Of a stretch of DNA of 64,000 nt, positions 11,240 to 23,222 are shown in pieces. The translations under genes and the position numbers were made by a program. Where the stretch lies: assembly GCA_002221725.1 (NCBI GenBank), contig NJFT01000166.1, positions 1 through 64,000 on the forward strand, read 5' to 3'. How positions within the stretch are numbered: position 1 is the first letter of the stretch; each line of letters starts with the position of its first letter. Source of the stretch: Scedosporium boydii. Taxonomy: Eukaryota; Ascomycota; Sordariomycetes; Microascales; Microascaceae. The notes under the pieces were generated by a model. The model saw nothing but the letters and a program-made list of their open reading frames with translations, searched no databases and was not told the DNA's origin.

Positions 11240-13730
11240 ATGGTTTGGCCAGTTCTCGAGAAGTTTCGCCGGGAGCGCAAGCCTCAAGACTCCATCGCCA
11301 GCGAGGGGTCAGACCCTGAAGAGGAGCTGCCGCAATCAACGGCAAGTTTCATTGGGCACCTGCAAGAATCCAACAAGAAGCCATCACTAAACCCCATCGT
11401 CCAGGGATTCTCATGTACTGCCTGCCATGACCTGATCACCGATTCAGTTGCCGGTGTCGGCGATGGAGTAATCAAAACCAAGCTTGGACACCTTAAATCG
11501 AGCGCCAAATCAGGATGCGCCCCATGCAAAGCGATCAGACAGGCATTCAAACATTTTCGTGCAGCTGACAACTTGGTCGGCTGGCAAGACCATTGGCGCT
11601 TGCATAGCGAAATGCCGGGAGATAGTGAGAGTGCGTTCGCGGCACGGGGCGAGGACTACATCCCCCGAAGCAATACAAAACACATGTGGATCGACGCCGG
11701 TGATTTGGACGTCGAGATACATGTAGGTCCGGCTGATCCATTCTTGGCAGTTGAGAATCGGGTTGTCGTGGTTCTGCAAGGGACAAGAATAGATTGGGAA
11801 ACTCATAAGCGCTCGCATCCTATTCAACTCTACACGTGGATACCTAGTCCGTCTCCTCCGAAGGGTATCGGCGTCGATCAGGATAACAGACTTCAGCAGC
11901 CGCTGGCACCTCTGCCGCTCTTCGGGCCATCATACGACGTACCCAGACGCTCCGATGATCCACACTGTCTGCAGACGGCGAGGGGATGGTTGGAGGACTG
12001 CCTGTCTACCCACCCTGACTGCCATGGAAAGAGGGGTTTAGCGAAACCTCAGCTGCCAAATAGGGTTTTGGACATATCTGCGCAACGCGTTCGCATCCTG
12101 GAAGGGGCCGCCATCGAAGCAGACTATGTCACCCTCTCATATTGCTGGGGAAATCCGGAAACGCAGCGGCTGAAAACGACAAAGTCCAATCTTGACTGGC
12201 ATCGCCACGGGATCGACTGGAATGACTTGTGCAAAACCCACCAAGACGCCATAACCATGACGAGAGCGCTTGGGTTTTCATATCTCTGGGTTAGCAAAGA
12301 ACCACTTCTCCCATATCAATACTCTCACTTATCAGAGCTCTAACGGTACTGTCTCCTGATAGATTGACGCGCTCTGTATTGTCCAAGACGATCCCCAAGA
12401 CTGGGCGGCCACGGCGTCCCGTATGGCTGACATCTACGAACATTCTACACTGACCCTCTGCGCTACTTGGTCCGCACACAGCGACGGCGGCCTCTTCTCA
12501 GATCGCTACGCGGGACGGCGAGACATTGACGGCCCTGCTAAAAGAATGGCCACTCCGCACCGTGTCGGTACTAAGCCGCCCATCAACGCCCGCTTGGCTT
12601 TCAAGCAGCATTTCTACGACCAAACTATGAAGGAGGCCCAAGACTTGGGCATTGCACCAACTACCGACTCAGAGCCATTGCTCACTCGGGGTTGGTGCCT
12701 GCAGGAAAGGCTGCTGTCCCGGCGCACCCTGAGCTTCACGCGCGAGGAGATGTATTGGGAATGCAAAACGAGGAGGAGGTGCGAATGCAAGGAGGCTGAT
12801 AGACGTGAATCCAAGTCTCGAGTTGTACACTTCTCACAGGCTAGTTCAGCGAGCCATGCCGTGCCCACAAGTTCCAGTATCGACGAGGGGAAAAGCAGCG
12901 ACTCCGATGCGTGGAGAGACCTGGTGACAACTTATACAGCAATGTCGCTCACTTATTCGAGTGATAGACTCCCGGCACTTTCCGGACTAGCTCACCGCTT
13001 TTACGAGACCAAGGATGATGTGAAGAGTCAGAGTGGTTACCTCGCCGGGATTTGGCAGTGCGACCTAACCCCATCGCTTCTCTGGTCCATAGAGCCGCAC
13101 ATGGCCACGGGAGTCGACGGGACAAAGGTGGCCCGCCACGTTCCTCGCCAGGGCTATTTCGCACCCTCATGGTCATGGGCATCGCGTGAGGGCCAAGCCA
13201 ACTTCTCCAACTTCGAGCCCGACACCGACCTCGAGGTACTCGATGCCTCCTGCACATACGGTACCGATATCTGCGGTCACTGCAGTGAGGGCTCCCTAAC
13301 CGTCTGTGGGAGACTAGTGCCGGCGACTCTGAAGCACAAACATATCAATCGAGACCCCGACCCGCTCTTGGCTGACAAGTCACTCTCGACGCAAAAGTGG
13401 TCGAGGGCGTACTGGATAGAACAAGACGGGCTGTGGGGTTACATCCAAGCCGACACCGAACTTGGAGTGCCTGGACATGAAGATTTTCTACCGTCTGGTA
13501 GTCGAGTTTTCTTGCTTAGACTTGGGTGGGAGTCCGCTGATTTTGCGAGGGCCAGCTGTGGACTGGTGTTGAGATATCTCGAGGATCGTGATAGGTACGT
13601 GCGGATAGGAAAGTTCACAAAGGTGGATGATGTCAAGAAATTGAGGTTCGTGAAGACGGCCGAGGGACAGAAGATTAGAGTTGATGATTATTTTGAAGGG
13701 GCCGCAGTGGGAAAAGTAACAATTATCTAG
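11240..13730 (+). CDS. HET-domain (heterokaryon incompatibility) protein
   Basis: Two exons (11240-12289 and 12363-13730) give 805 residues. The intron falls inside the HET signature and joins GFSYLW to IDALCIVQDD, which supports the splice. An N-terminal Cys-rich part (CTACHDLITD...CAPCKAI, residues ~54-95) precedes the HET domain (PF06985): YVTLSYCWGNPE near 295, the W-IDALCI motif at 350, and RGWCLQERLLSRRTLSF near 460. The C-terminal half carries the usual beta-rich SWSWAS region. HET-domain proteins trigger cell death when incompatible hyphae fuse, often with a partner. The substrate and partner of this one are unknown. No membrane segment is seen. Confidence 0.9.
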
Positions 13731-14598
13731 ACCTCGATGGAAGAGATAAGCATGTACGTTTTCGTTGGGGCAGGCCGCCTGGTGTTGATATCTCGTCAGA
13801 TATTAAGGACTCTGTGGAGCGGAAGGTGAAAAGCCTGATCTTTTTTCCTGTTGCGTCTGATATTCATGGCATCTCCTCTTCTCGTGAGCGCCGAAGTCCG
13901 GTTGCTGTGGCTCTACATACTACCACCCCGACGAGGAGGAGGAAAGAGGCCCGAAGAACTCGGGCGCGTCAATATCGCTCCCCAGATAAGTAAGCTTGAC
14001 GCCAAAGGACCCCTCTGTCCTCACTATTCCTCTCATCTAGCACAGCCTGGAGCTCCTCAGACCGAACTCACCTTGACCGACACCCTAAATTGAACAGCAT
14101 CTTACGAGAAGCGCTACGAGGCCAGTTTTGGCAGTCATACCCACACACCTTAACAGGACCAAGGATAGTTTGTATCAGCCTCAACCTCATACTTTATTCT
14201 AATGATTTATTACGAAGAAATATGGATATAATCTATGAACAACGACCGTGAGATTTGAGGGAGTGGTGAAGAGGAAAAGAGGCGGAACAAGAGCTGGGGA
14301 TCAATCCCGGCTGTTCCGATCATATTGCTTAGTCATCTTTCCCCAGATCTCCCCAAACTTTGAAAAGATCTTTGGATGCCGGGAGAGACGAGACATCATC
14401 TTCTTCAGAGAGACTCTTGTGTCTTGAATTTTCCTCATACGGCCCCGTATGAATATTCGGCCGAATAATGGTTTCTAGACCGTCTCAAAGCGACTCTGGC
14501 CATCTAAGACCACGATCTGCATCAAGTTCCTCGCTTTCCGCAGAAGAGATCCCTGAAGGTATCCTTGGGGGGCTAGTCATCGCAGATGGGCTGGGCTA
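13731..14598. other. Intergenic, no supported gene
   Basis: Probably the 3' flank of the HET gene and the promoter of the Zn2Cys6 regulator. No repeat or RNA gene was recognised. Confidence 0.45.
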
Positions 14599-15938
14599 AT
14601 GCCACGATTGGGGTATAAAAAGTCCCGGTCCGGGTGTGAGCGGTGCAAAAGGCGGCGTGTCAAGGTCAGTGTGATGCCCTTTCCTCACAGCCTCCAGCTG
14701 ACCGCCCAAAATTCCTGCAGTGTGATGAACATCGGCCATGTGGAGCGTGTGCCAATCATGGAGTCACCTGCAGTCTTACGACGGATTCCACTTCATCTAG
14801 GTGCACCACGCCTTCACCGGGACCTAAAGCACTCGACGAGCTGAATTCTCAGGGCAGGAAGCCGCGAACCCTCTTGCCCCTCCCACCCCCTACAATCGCC
14901 TCCCCGGCTACTGGAGCCTGCGAGGAACCAACCCCTTCGCCCCTACCGCCAACAGATGACTCTTCAGAATGTCGTCCTCGCGGTTCGGACGTGGAAGGAA
15001 GCTCACCTATGCCGGCACCTACATTATGGGCCGAAGACCTCCAATTAATGCATCATTACACGCTGGTTACGTGCCATACACTACCGAGGGGCGACGAAGT
15101 CCTGCACATTTGGCAAAGCGAAGTCGTCAAGCTCGCCTTCACCCATAATCCCTTGCTACACCAGATCCTAGCCTTCTCGGCCTTCCACATGGCACACCTC
15201 AATCCAGACAAACACCATCAATACTCCGTTCTTGCCCTACAGCACCAGACTGAAGCCGCCCGCGGATTAAGAACATCGTTGGCTGACCTTGCTGCCGAAC
15301 ACTCCGAGGCGTCTTTTGCGGCGGCATGCTTTCTCATCTTTGGAGCCTTTGCCCGGTTATCCCTCAGCTCTGCCGCCAGAGGCGATAGCCCGCGCCCAAT
15401 GCTGGCTGATCTGATCAATGTCTTTACATTTGTTCGTGGGATGAACATCGTCTTGCACGAATCAAAGAACATCATGCAACAAGGCTGTCTTGTCGATCTC
15501 TTTAAGCTACCGGTGTACACGAACCCCGTGTCCCCTCTCCAGGAAATGTGTGAGGATCTCGAAAGTTTAGGGTCGCGGATACGTCACGCGGGCATTCAAT
15601 ATGACCCGGCCGTCGTACGCATAATCGATGGCGAGATATTTAAACTCGTCAGAGGTACCCGGGACGCCATAAGAACATCATCGACACCGGAGGTGCGCGC
15701 CATCTCCCTATGGCCCATTGTTCTATGCGATGAGTTCCTAACTCTGTTGCAGGAAAGACATCCCCTGGCACTCATAGTAGTTTTGTACTACTGCATTATC
15801 GTCCATGATTCCGAGGCAACCGCATGGTTCACGCGTGGCTGGGGGAAGAGTGTGGCTTCGGATATTCGAAGTCTTTTGTCGCCCTCGCATATGAAACTCT
15901 GTGAATGGGTGTTTCATCACATTGGCTATGTCGAATGA
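14599..15938 (+). CDS. Zn2Cys6 (zinc binuclear cluster) transcription factor
   Basis: Two exons (14599-14664 and 14721-15938) give 427 residues. The intron (gtcagt...gcag) lies within the zinc cluster, a common position in fungi, and splicing restores C-x2-C-x6-C-x5-C-x2-C-x6-C (residues 13-39: CERCKRRRVK joined to CDEHRPCGACANHGVTC). This is a DNA-binding Gal4-type domain. A Pro/Ser-rich linker runs to about 120, followed by an all-helical C-terminal region (WAEDLQLMHHYT, HQILAFSAFHMAHL) of the type found in UPC2-like regulators of sterol or secondary metabolism. It lies 200 bp from the 3' end of a DHA1 transporter, with a P450 beyond, so it may regulate those genes; that is inference. Confidence 0.9.
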
Positions 15939-16145
15939 TTAGAATACAATCTATAAAATTTTGTTCTATGTACAGAGCCTGCTCCTTTATTATAATGAGT
16001 CTAGAATCCATGTTTCGAATTGCATGAGATATGAATCCCCACAGGAAGTGAAAGAATATGCGCTCCTTATTGTTGTGTAGTATCTATTTCCTTTATGGTC
16101 AAATAGTTTTCTTTCTCCCCTTTTGCTCCAGAAGAGAAATAGGTC

Positions 16146-17841
16146 CTAGAAGGGTCGTTGGAACTTGGGATTATTCCTTATCCGGTCGCCAAACTTCCCA
16201 AACGCCCACGGCACTGGTGCCATGACAAGAAGTATCAGGCCGAGCAGAGTATTACCCCACCCAAGCCCCAAGGAATCATAGACCTCAAGCCCAAACAAAG
16301 GCAGGATCGCCCCGAGAATACTTCGGAGGACGGCGTTAGCAGCGGTAACGGAGGCGGCGTGCGCGGAATACGCGTCGACGAGGTAGGCCTGGACGCTCAT
16401 GAACAGAGCCATCATGCCGAATCCCTGGATTCCGGTGCCGATCATGGGTGCAATCCAGTGGACATGCTTCTCAGCTGTCCAACCGTACATTATGAGTCCC
16501 AGAGGTAGGAGAAGAGCCGCAGGCCCCGTAATGATGAGACTGAGCCGGTCCTCGGGCTGCGGCATCAAGCTCTTTGCTTGCTTGTTCTGGATAATGCGGT
16601 CGGAGAGGAAGCCGGTGAAGATGAGTCCCAGGATGTTGCCAATACCGCCAGCAATAAAGGACAACCCGGCTCCACGGGAGTTAAAGCCGTATATGTCCAC
16701 GTATACGAAAGTGAAGGTGGTGAAGAGGATGTAGAGTATCCCGTATATAATGGCGATGTAGCAGCACATAATTGTGACAGGCGGCAAGGCGACGAGCATC
16801 TTCATTGGCCTGACGATCGCCGTCACGAATATCTCTCTTGGAGACCCGTCGCCCTCGAGTTTCGATCGGTAGTTGGGGTTTCCGGTTTCTTTTCGGAGCC
16901 GTGCCGCTTTATGTTTGAGGAGCGTGGGCGGGTATGTTTCGCGGAGAGCCGCGAATGACACGAGAGTAACAACACCATACTAGCAACGAAAGGGGTATCA
17001 GCGGTGGAATGGGGTTAGATTTGTGGCCGTCTGGTTCACTCAATTTAGGCAATCCACTTACAACGATGGCAATGATCCAGAATACCCAGCGCCAACCAAT
17101 CTCTTCCACGAAAAATCCGGCGCAGACAGGTCCCACAACTGGCCCGATCAGAGGCCCAAGAGACCACAAAGCTATAGCCCGACCTCTCTGTTCCTGCGGC
17201 ATCAGGTCCACGATGGATCCGCTGCCGATCGTCAGGGCCGCAACGCCGGCGAACCCTGCGAAGAAACGGAAGGCGATAAGCATCCCCATGTTCTGGGAAA
17301 CGGCGCAGGCGATGGTGAAGATGATGAAGAGAACATTGCACACATGATAAACTATTGTCCGTCCGTACAACTCGCTCATGGGTGCCAGGATCAAGGGCCC
17401 AGTTGCGTATCCGAGGACGAAAACCGAGACGACGAAGGTAGCGAGCTGGTTATTGTTGACATGGAAATCTTTCAGGATTAAGGGGACTCCAGGAGCGAGC
17501 ATAGCGGAAGCGAGGGGGCTAGAGAGGGGAAAAGCATAGATGATCAGCGGCCCATGTTGGGAAATAGAAGAGAAACGAAAAGGAGAACAAAGAGAGATCG
17601 GTTGACTTCGTGGGCTTTTACTTAGGAGATCAACTCACGTTACGAAGCACATTAGGGATAATGTGCTGATGATGCCCCATTTCCTCGCGGGTGGCCAATT
17701 CAACGGATTCTCGGGGTCATTTTCGTTTTCCCAATCTACCAAGATGACCGATTCTGAGGCTAGATTGGGGTCGAGTGTGTCGATTGTGCCTTGGTGCGAA
17801 GACGGTCGGAGGGACGCTGAGTTCTTCGTTTCCGACTCCAT
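16146..17841 (-). CDS. MFS transporter, DHA1 (drug/polyamine:H+ antiporter) type
   Basis: Three minus-strand exons (17841-17639, 17518-17062, 16979-16146) give 497 residues. A soluble N-terminus ending in NPLNWPPARKWGI leads to about 12 membrane segments. Family motifs include LGYATGPLILAPMSELYGR (motif A region, residues ~115-135), RFFAGFAGVAALTIG and LGPLIGPVVGPVCAGF (motif C region). A charged central loop contains LRKETGNPNY. DHA1 members export small toxic or secondary compounds across the plasma membrane using the proton gradient. It shares an 850-bp divergent promoter region with the P450 gene at 18694 and is convergent with the Zn2Cys6 regulator, suggesting an export role in one small cluster. 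The substrate is unknown. Confidence 0.9.
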
Positions 17842-18693
17842 TAGGAAATCTGTTTTATCTCACCGAGTGCAACCAACTCGTTGGCTTCACGCAGAGAGAC
17901 TTGAAAATTAAATTGTAACAAAAGGGAAGAAGAAAAGTGAAGGATGGGTGCAGGGAAACTCGTGCTGGTACCAACCCGACGAGAGGATGTTTCGTAGCAT
18001 TGCACAGAAACGGAAGAGGAAGGTATTTAAAGCTGTTTAAAGCCTTTTTAGCCAAGCCGCGTTCCCGAGCAAGCGGATTCAAATCGGGCCCGATAACTCC
18101 CTTCGGACAATAAAGAGACAACGAGTTTGCTTTTTGTATCATTTCTTTTCTTCTACTTCGTATTCGACCCCTAAATACCCTTCTTCAGGATCGATCCGGC
18201 GTGTGACTGTGTGGTCATCGTCTGTGGTGAGACCAACGCGGGATGCAGCTAATCTTAAACAACAAGCCAATGGCAGCGAGATCCGAGACCGAGCCAATCA
18301 TAGTCTCGATCCCCACGCAAGCAACTTTGCAGGGTCGCATGCGACGAACTTGTCTCAGATGGGAAATACGCGGAAGGGAAATCTGGATCGTCGCCGACAT
18401 GTGTTCGCCCGGTTTCGCGTGGCATTTTAATCTACGCCGCATAATACACACGGAAACGTTGTAATCACCTCAAATTGTATTGGAGAATTGAAGATTGATC
18501 GACATTAACGAGATATGGAGATCTGGAGTTATAGTAGCAGCAAAGGACCGAGATTGTATAAAGAGAGACGGAAGGCCGGGTGAAGATGGCAATGGAGACT
18601 CATCGGGTTTCTCTCGTTATTCCAGATCAAGTCCGTGTATTGGATCGTTCACGATAACAGCCATTCAAATTTTCACCGCTTCAGCACCCAAAA
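17842..18693. promoter_or_regulatory. Divergent intergenic region between transporter and P450
   Basis: 850 bp separate the two start codons, so both promoters lie here. No open gene is supported. CGG-type half-sites for a Zn2Cys6 factor are scattered, but no convincing palindromic operator was defined by eye. Confidence 0.5.
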
Positions 18694-20713
18694 ATGGCCG
18701 TCTTATCCGTCATATTCGGCAACAAATGGCCCGCTTTCCTGTCGGCGGCGGCTGCGTGCCTCTCCGTGTTCGTCTGGCCGAGCTTGATAAGTTCCCTCCG
18801 CATCTGGAGACTCCCGGTCGTCGGCACAGAATGGGGAGGCGCTGAGAAGCGAAGGTTGGCCTATTTGTCGGGTGCGAAAAAGGTGTATATAGCAGGGTAT
18901 CAGAAGGTATGTTATATGGCGACGCAGAATCTTTGTTTCCGGTTTCGCTGACTCGTTGCGTAGTTCAGGGATGAGGTCTTCAGGATTACGACGTCTAGAA
19001 GTGAGAATAGATCATAGATGGCACAAGGTATCGTTGAGAAGCTAACAAAATATGATAGACACTACCGTTGTCGTTGTGCCTGGGAAATACCTTCCCGAGC
19101 TCAAAGTCCCTGATACCGTGGTCAGCATGGAAATCGCTGTTGACGAAGTACGTATGGACCCTATTCCATTCATAGAACCGCAGCGGAAGGGCAAAGTCCA
19201 TGAACTGACACGGTATTCCATAGGCAATGCAGACAAAGTACACTAAGATCGAGACTTACGTTCCAATTATCCCCTTTACAGTGAAGGCGAATTTGACCCC
19301 GGCTTTGTGTAAGTCGAGCTGCTCTGGTTATCTTGGGTGATCGGGATCGTGGACTGACATGGCGGTTCCCGTCGCTGCAGCTCGGCTCAATCCCACCATT
19401 TTCGAGGAGGTGCAAGAGGCATTCGAGTTGGAAATGCCCCAATGCCCGGACTGGACATCGATAAACATCCACGAAAAGCTGTTGCGCATCGTCGCCATGG
19501 TGTCCGGCCGGGTCTTTATCGGCCCCGAACTATGCCGCTCCGAAGCCTATCTCGATGCTTCCATTAACTACACGCTGGATGTTATGGGAGCTCAGAGGGC
19601 CGTTGAGAGAATGCGGCCATGGCTGAGGCCCTTCCTAGCTTCTCGACTTCCGGAGGTAAAGAATCTTGATAAGCGCATCGAGGAAGCCGTGAAGTTCATA
19701 TCGCCCGTTGTGGAGGCAAGGAAGGCGATTGCGCTTGACCGGACGGCGGAGAAGCCAGACGACCTGCTTCAGTGGCTCGTCAACGCCCAGAGCAAGTTTC
19801 CTGATAAAAATAGCCAAAACCTCGTCAGGGTCCAATTGGGCTTGAGCTTCGCTGCCATCCATACGACGACCCTGACTGCGACGAATGCGTAAGTCAACAA
19901 TAACTTTTCCCCTCCATCGGAATACGGGCATAGGCTCCAATCTGATGCTTTATTTTTTCTCCTCAGGTTTTATTCCCTTGCTGCGCTGCCCGAATTCGTC
20001 GAGGAACTCAGAGAGGAGATACACAGCGCTTTGGCTGATAGTGGCGGTGTGCCTACCACCGTTGCTCTCCAGCACATGAAAAAGCTTGACAGTTTCCTGA
20101 AGGAGGTCCTCCGCATGTATCCGGCTACAATGGGTGAGAGACATATTATACAACCCTGTCCCCTCGCCAGAGTATGCAATGGCTAACATGAAATGTAGCT
20201 TCCTTCCAGCGCAAGGTCCTCAAGCCTCTCAAGCTTTCCAACGGCCAAATCATGCCTGCCGGCGTCACCATCGAAGTCCCTGCGGTCGCCATCAACTTTG
20301 ATCCCGAGGTCTTCCCGGACGCCGACACGTTCGACCCTCTACGATTCTACAAGCTTAGAGAGGCGGCCAAGGAACACAGCGTGGCAGAGTCGGCGCTGAA
20401 CCAATTCGTGAGCGTGAGCACGAACAGCTTGGGTTTCGGTTACGGGCGTCACGCCTGTCCCGGAAGGTTCTTCGCCGCCAATGAAATCAAGTTGCTCTTG
20501 ATTCATGCCATGTTGACCTACGACATGAGGCTCGTCGGTGATTCGAAAGAGAGGTATCCTAACCTCGAGTTTGCCCATATGGTGAGTATTTTTTTCTCGT
20601 TCCAGGATACTATTTCATTGTGATATGCAACCTACATACTGATGAAAAAACTGCAGTGCATTCCGGATCCGAAGCGCGAGCTGTTATTCAAGGCGAGAAA
20701 TACCAACAAGTAA
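18694..20713 (+). CDS. Cytochrome P450 monooxygenase, ent-kaurene oxidase-like
   Basis: Eight exons (18694-18906, 18964-19000, 19059-19147, 19224-19308, 19381-19888, 19967-20133, 20199-20581, 20657-20713) join in phase to give 512 residues. An N-terminal hydrophobic anchor (AAAACLSVFVWPSLI) marks an ER-bound microsomal P450. Visible motifs are the I-helix FAAIHTTTLTA (~297-307), the K-helix ExxR in KEVLR (~357), and the haem loop FGYGRHACPGRFFA with the ligand Cys near residue 453. The segments ETYVPIIPFTV, LTPAL and FIGPELCR are typical of the CYP68/CYP503-like fungal group, which oxidises terpenoids and other secondary metabolites. The divergent transporter and nearby regulator support a tailoring role. 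The actual substrate cannot be read from the sequence. Confidence 0.92.
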
Positions 20714-21721
20714 AGCGGTTAAAAAGAGTAAGGAACATGGTCGGGCCAGGCTAGAGAATGCCATGCCAATAGTTCTGATAAGTTGCCCTCGCCATTCGCC
20801 GTTTCTCCAGCATGGTGAGGAAAGGAGTTCTATTTTTGGACCGACACGGCCCTTCTTGTCATTGTTTATCAAATGGAATATCTCACGCTTATGGAGTAAT
20901 TTCTAGAGAATTATTGTTTCAAGAAACAGCATGTAAGACGGACCTGGGATAATACATGTTGTGAACAAATTCGATGACTCTGAAATGCCGAAACTTCTGT
21001 TATTGACTCGGTGAAAGAACCCTATCAGACTATCAGCAATGAAACATCCAAATAAGGTTAGTGTGGGATATGAAGCATGACGATGTTGTTAAAGACACCT
21101 TAGAATTCCTTATTTAAGCCCGAATTCCTCACAGTGCTGCCTAATCTCCCATGTTCCAATGGAGCTGCAGTTCGAACGGAACAGCTGCAGGCGACATTGG
21201 CTGCCGCGCAAGTCTGGCACACCAGCGGTCGTCCTCTTTTCGGGATACCGCTGCCCCGACAAAACAGCGCAGGTGGGCTGTGTTGGCAATAAAAATGCCG
21301 AGGAACTCCTTTGTTTACCCAACTTCCACATCAACCTAGGTAATATTTCAGGTTCCACTGGAGCAACGTTGGCCGGGCCTTTGACGAGGAGTCAAAGGGC
21401 CATATCATTCCTGACTGGAACAGCTTCTTGGTAGATGATTTATAAAAGTAGGCGGGTCGACATCAACACAAACGCCATGCAGATTCGAGGAATTGATCCT
21501 CATTCACACCTGTGACCTGTCACGACTCTCGTGAATAACATCAACCGAACCGCATCCAACACCAAGGATTAAGATCAATACAAAGTATTAACTTTAGCAG
21601 CTGCTGAGGCCCAGGTATATTCTCCATTTTGAGCTCTGCATTCTCCGAAAATGCGACCCTGAGATTCATTTCAGATTACTTGGAAATAGACACTACGCTG
21701 ACTCTCGCCGCAGATTCAATC
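20714..21721. other. Intergenic, 1 kb
   Basis: A small inverted repeat (cctttgac at 21378-21385 against gtcaaagg at 21391-21398) and two copies of agctgcag near 21165-21190 are visible. They may be regulatory; no gene is supported. Confidence 0.4.
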
Positions 21722-22673
21722 ATGTCGAGTGCCTCCGATCCAGCCACCACCATTGGCCCCATCCCAGACCCAAGTTCAGTGACGATTGTCTTCACCGCCT
21801 ACCCGATCCTCGAGTCGCTCGCCTCGTCGCTTACCCCCAAGGACCTCTACCACCTAGCGCAAACAAACCGGTTGCATTTCTCATCCATCCTCGGGTCCAA
21901 GGAACTATTCCATGCTCTTCGGAGGCGGTGCATCTGCGACGGGAGGGGCCTACAGTGGCGCCGGGACAGCCAAGCCTCAACACAGTATCTCTGGCCATAC
22001 TGGGTAATTGGGGATGAGTACGAGGCATACGCCGCAAGGATGCGGGCTCGCGTGGGAAGGGCCGAGTGCGGCGAGTCGAAGTCTTCTCCCTGCTTCAAGT
22101 GTGGGATCAATGTCTGCGAGGAGTGTCGGGATTATCCAAGAGAGGAAGCCTATCACCCCCAGTTCTTCGGCTACCCGCGACCTCATTTAGATGCCGCTTG
22201 CCTGCCGAGGAACATCATGTTTCTCTGCCCACCATGCGAAAAGGAGGCTGAGAAGAAGAGCTTGGAAACACTTGGAAGCGACAGGTGTGATTGCAATCTT
22301 TACACGAGGTGGATATGCATAGACTGCGTGGAGAAGGAGGACAGGTTCACGGGCGACTATTGTGGGATGTACACTCAGTTTCGAGACTTTAGGATCGACC
22401 GTGATCCACCACCCACAAAGACCATCTGGGAACACAGTCTCGCGGTATGTTGCGATCGTCTTCCCCGCAAATATCTCTCGCCCTGCACAATTTGACTTAA
22501 TAACCGGTGAGATATAGTTCTGGTGTCTATGCGGCGCAAGCGTCCCTCAAGAAGCCCGAGCAAGATGCACTCTGTGTCGACGGCGACACCTGCCAGAGAG
22601 CGAATGGCGAAGAGAAGGTGAAGAGTGCAAACAAGCCGCACAACGAGAACTAGAGCGACAGGCAGCATCGTAG
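21722..22673 (+). CDS. F-box-like, Cys-rich protein of unknown function
   Basis: Two exons (21722-22444 and 22518-22673) give 292 residues. The first ATG in frame after the last upstream non-ATG codons was chosen. Residues ~20-50 (LESLASSLTPKDLYHLAQTNR) look like an F-box, the Skp1-binding helix of SCF ubiquitin ligases. The rest is Cys-rich with paired CxxC motifs: CFKCGINVCEEC, CPPCEKEAEK, CDCNLYTRWICIDC, and after the intron FWCLCGASVP and CTLCRRRHLP. These suggest several zinc-binding knuckles. The C-terminus is a charged helix. I recognise it as one of a widespread fungal family with this layout, but no function is established; a substrate adaptor is possible. Confidence 0.75.
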
Positions 22674-23222
22674 CCGTTTCGAGACGATGACGTTTCAAGC
22701 TTCTGTCACGCGATTCGCCGTGATCATGGCCGATATCCAACGAAGCCTGTGAAGGAGGAGACAAATATCTTGTCATGCATGATGCTGCTACTGGACAATC
22801 TGATTCGGGCTTCATCTCGAAACTTGAATCTGCGGTCGTTGTAAATTACTAATCCAGCGTTCAATCAACCTACAAATGTGTTCAAATGCTGTTGCCTGTT
22901 GCCTTGCCTGGAATCACAAGATCTTGCACTAGAAACCCAGGTATCCAAGATTACTCGCCTGTGGCTGGCACACGCATGTTGTGGCTAAAAGTTGGGCAGC
23001 GAAAGCTATCACGGATTCCTAGGCCCCTACATTCTCCGGATCCCCCACCCCGGGCCTCAGTCCACCCCAGGGTTTCCTTGCTTGTCCAGGCTTCCCAAAT
23101 TGAAGCGCCCAACTCAAACCTTACAAGCGGTAACGATCCCAACTTTACGGCTCTTTCCAGTATTACAAGCCCTCTGACGCGTCCTAAACACCCACATTTC
23201 TCTGTCTCCCACCATTCTTATC
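22674..23222. other. Intergenic, promoter of the DUF3669 gene
   Basis: The 3' flank of the F-box-like gene and a C-rich leader before the ATG at 23223. No other feature is seen. Confidence 0.45.

Noticed and set aside
14614..14624. ggggtataaaaag as a TATA box
   Set aside because: It lies just after the ATG and encodes residues before the zinc cluster, so it is coding.
16158..17481. Several plus-strand frames across the DHA1 transporter
   Set aside because: The minus strand carries family motifs and in-phase introns; the plus frames have none.
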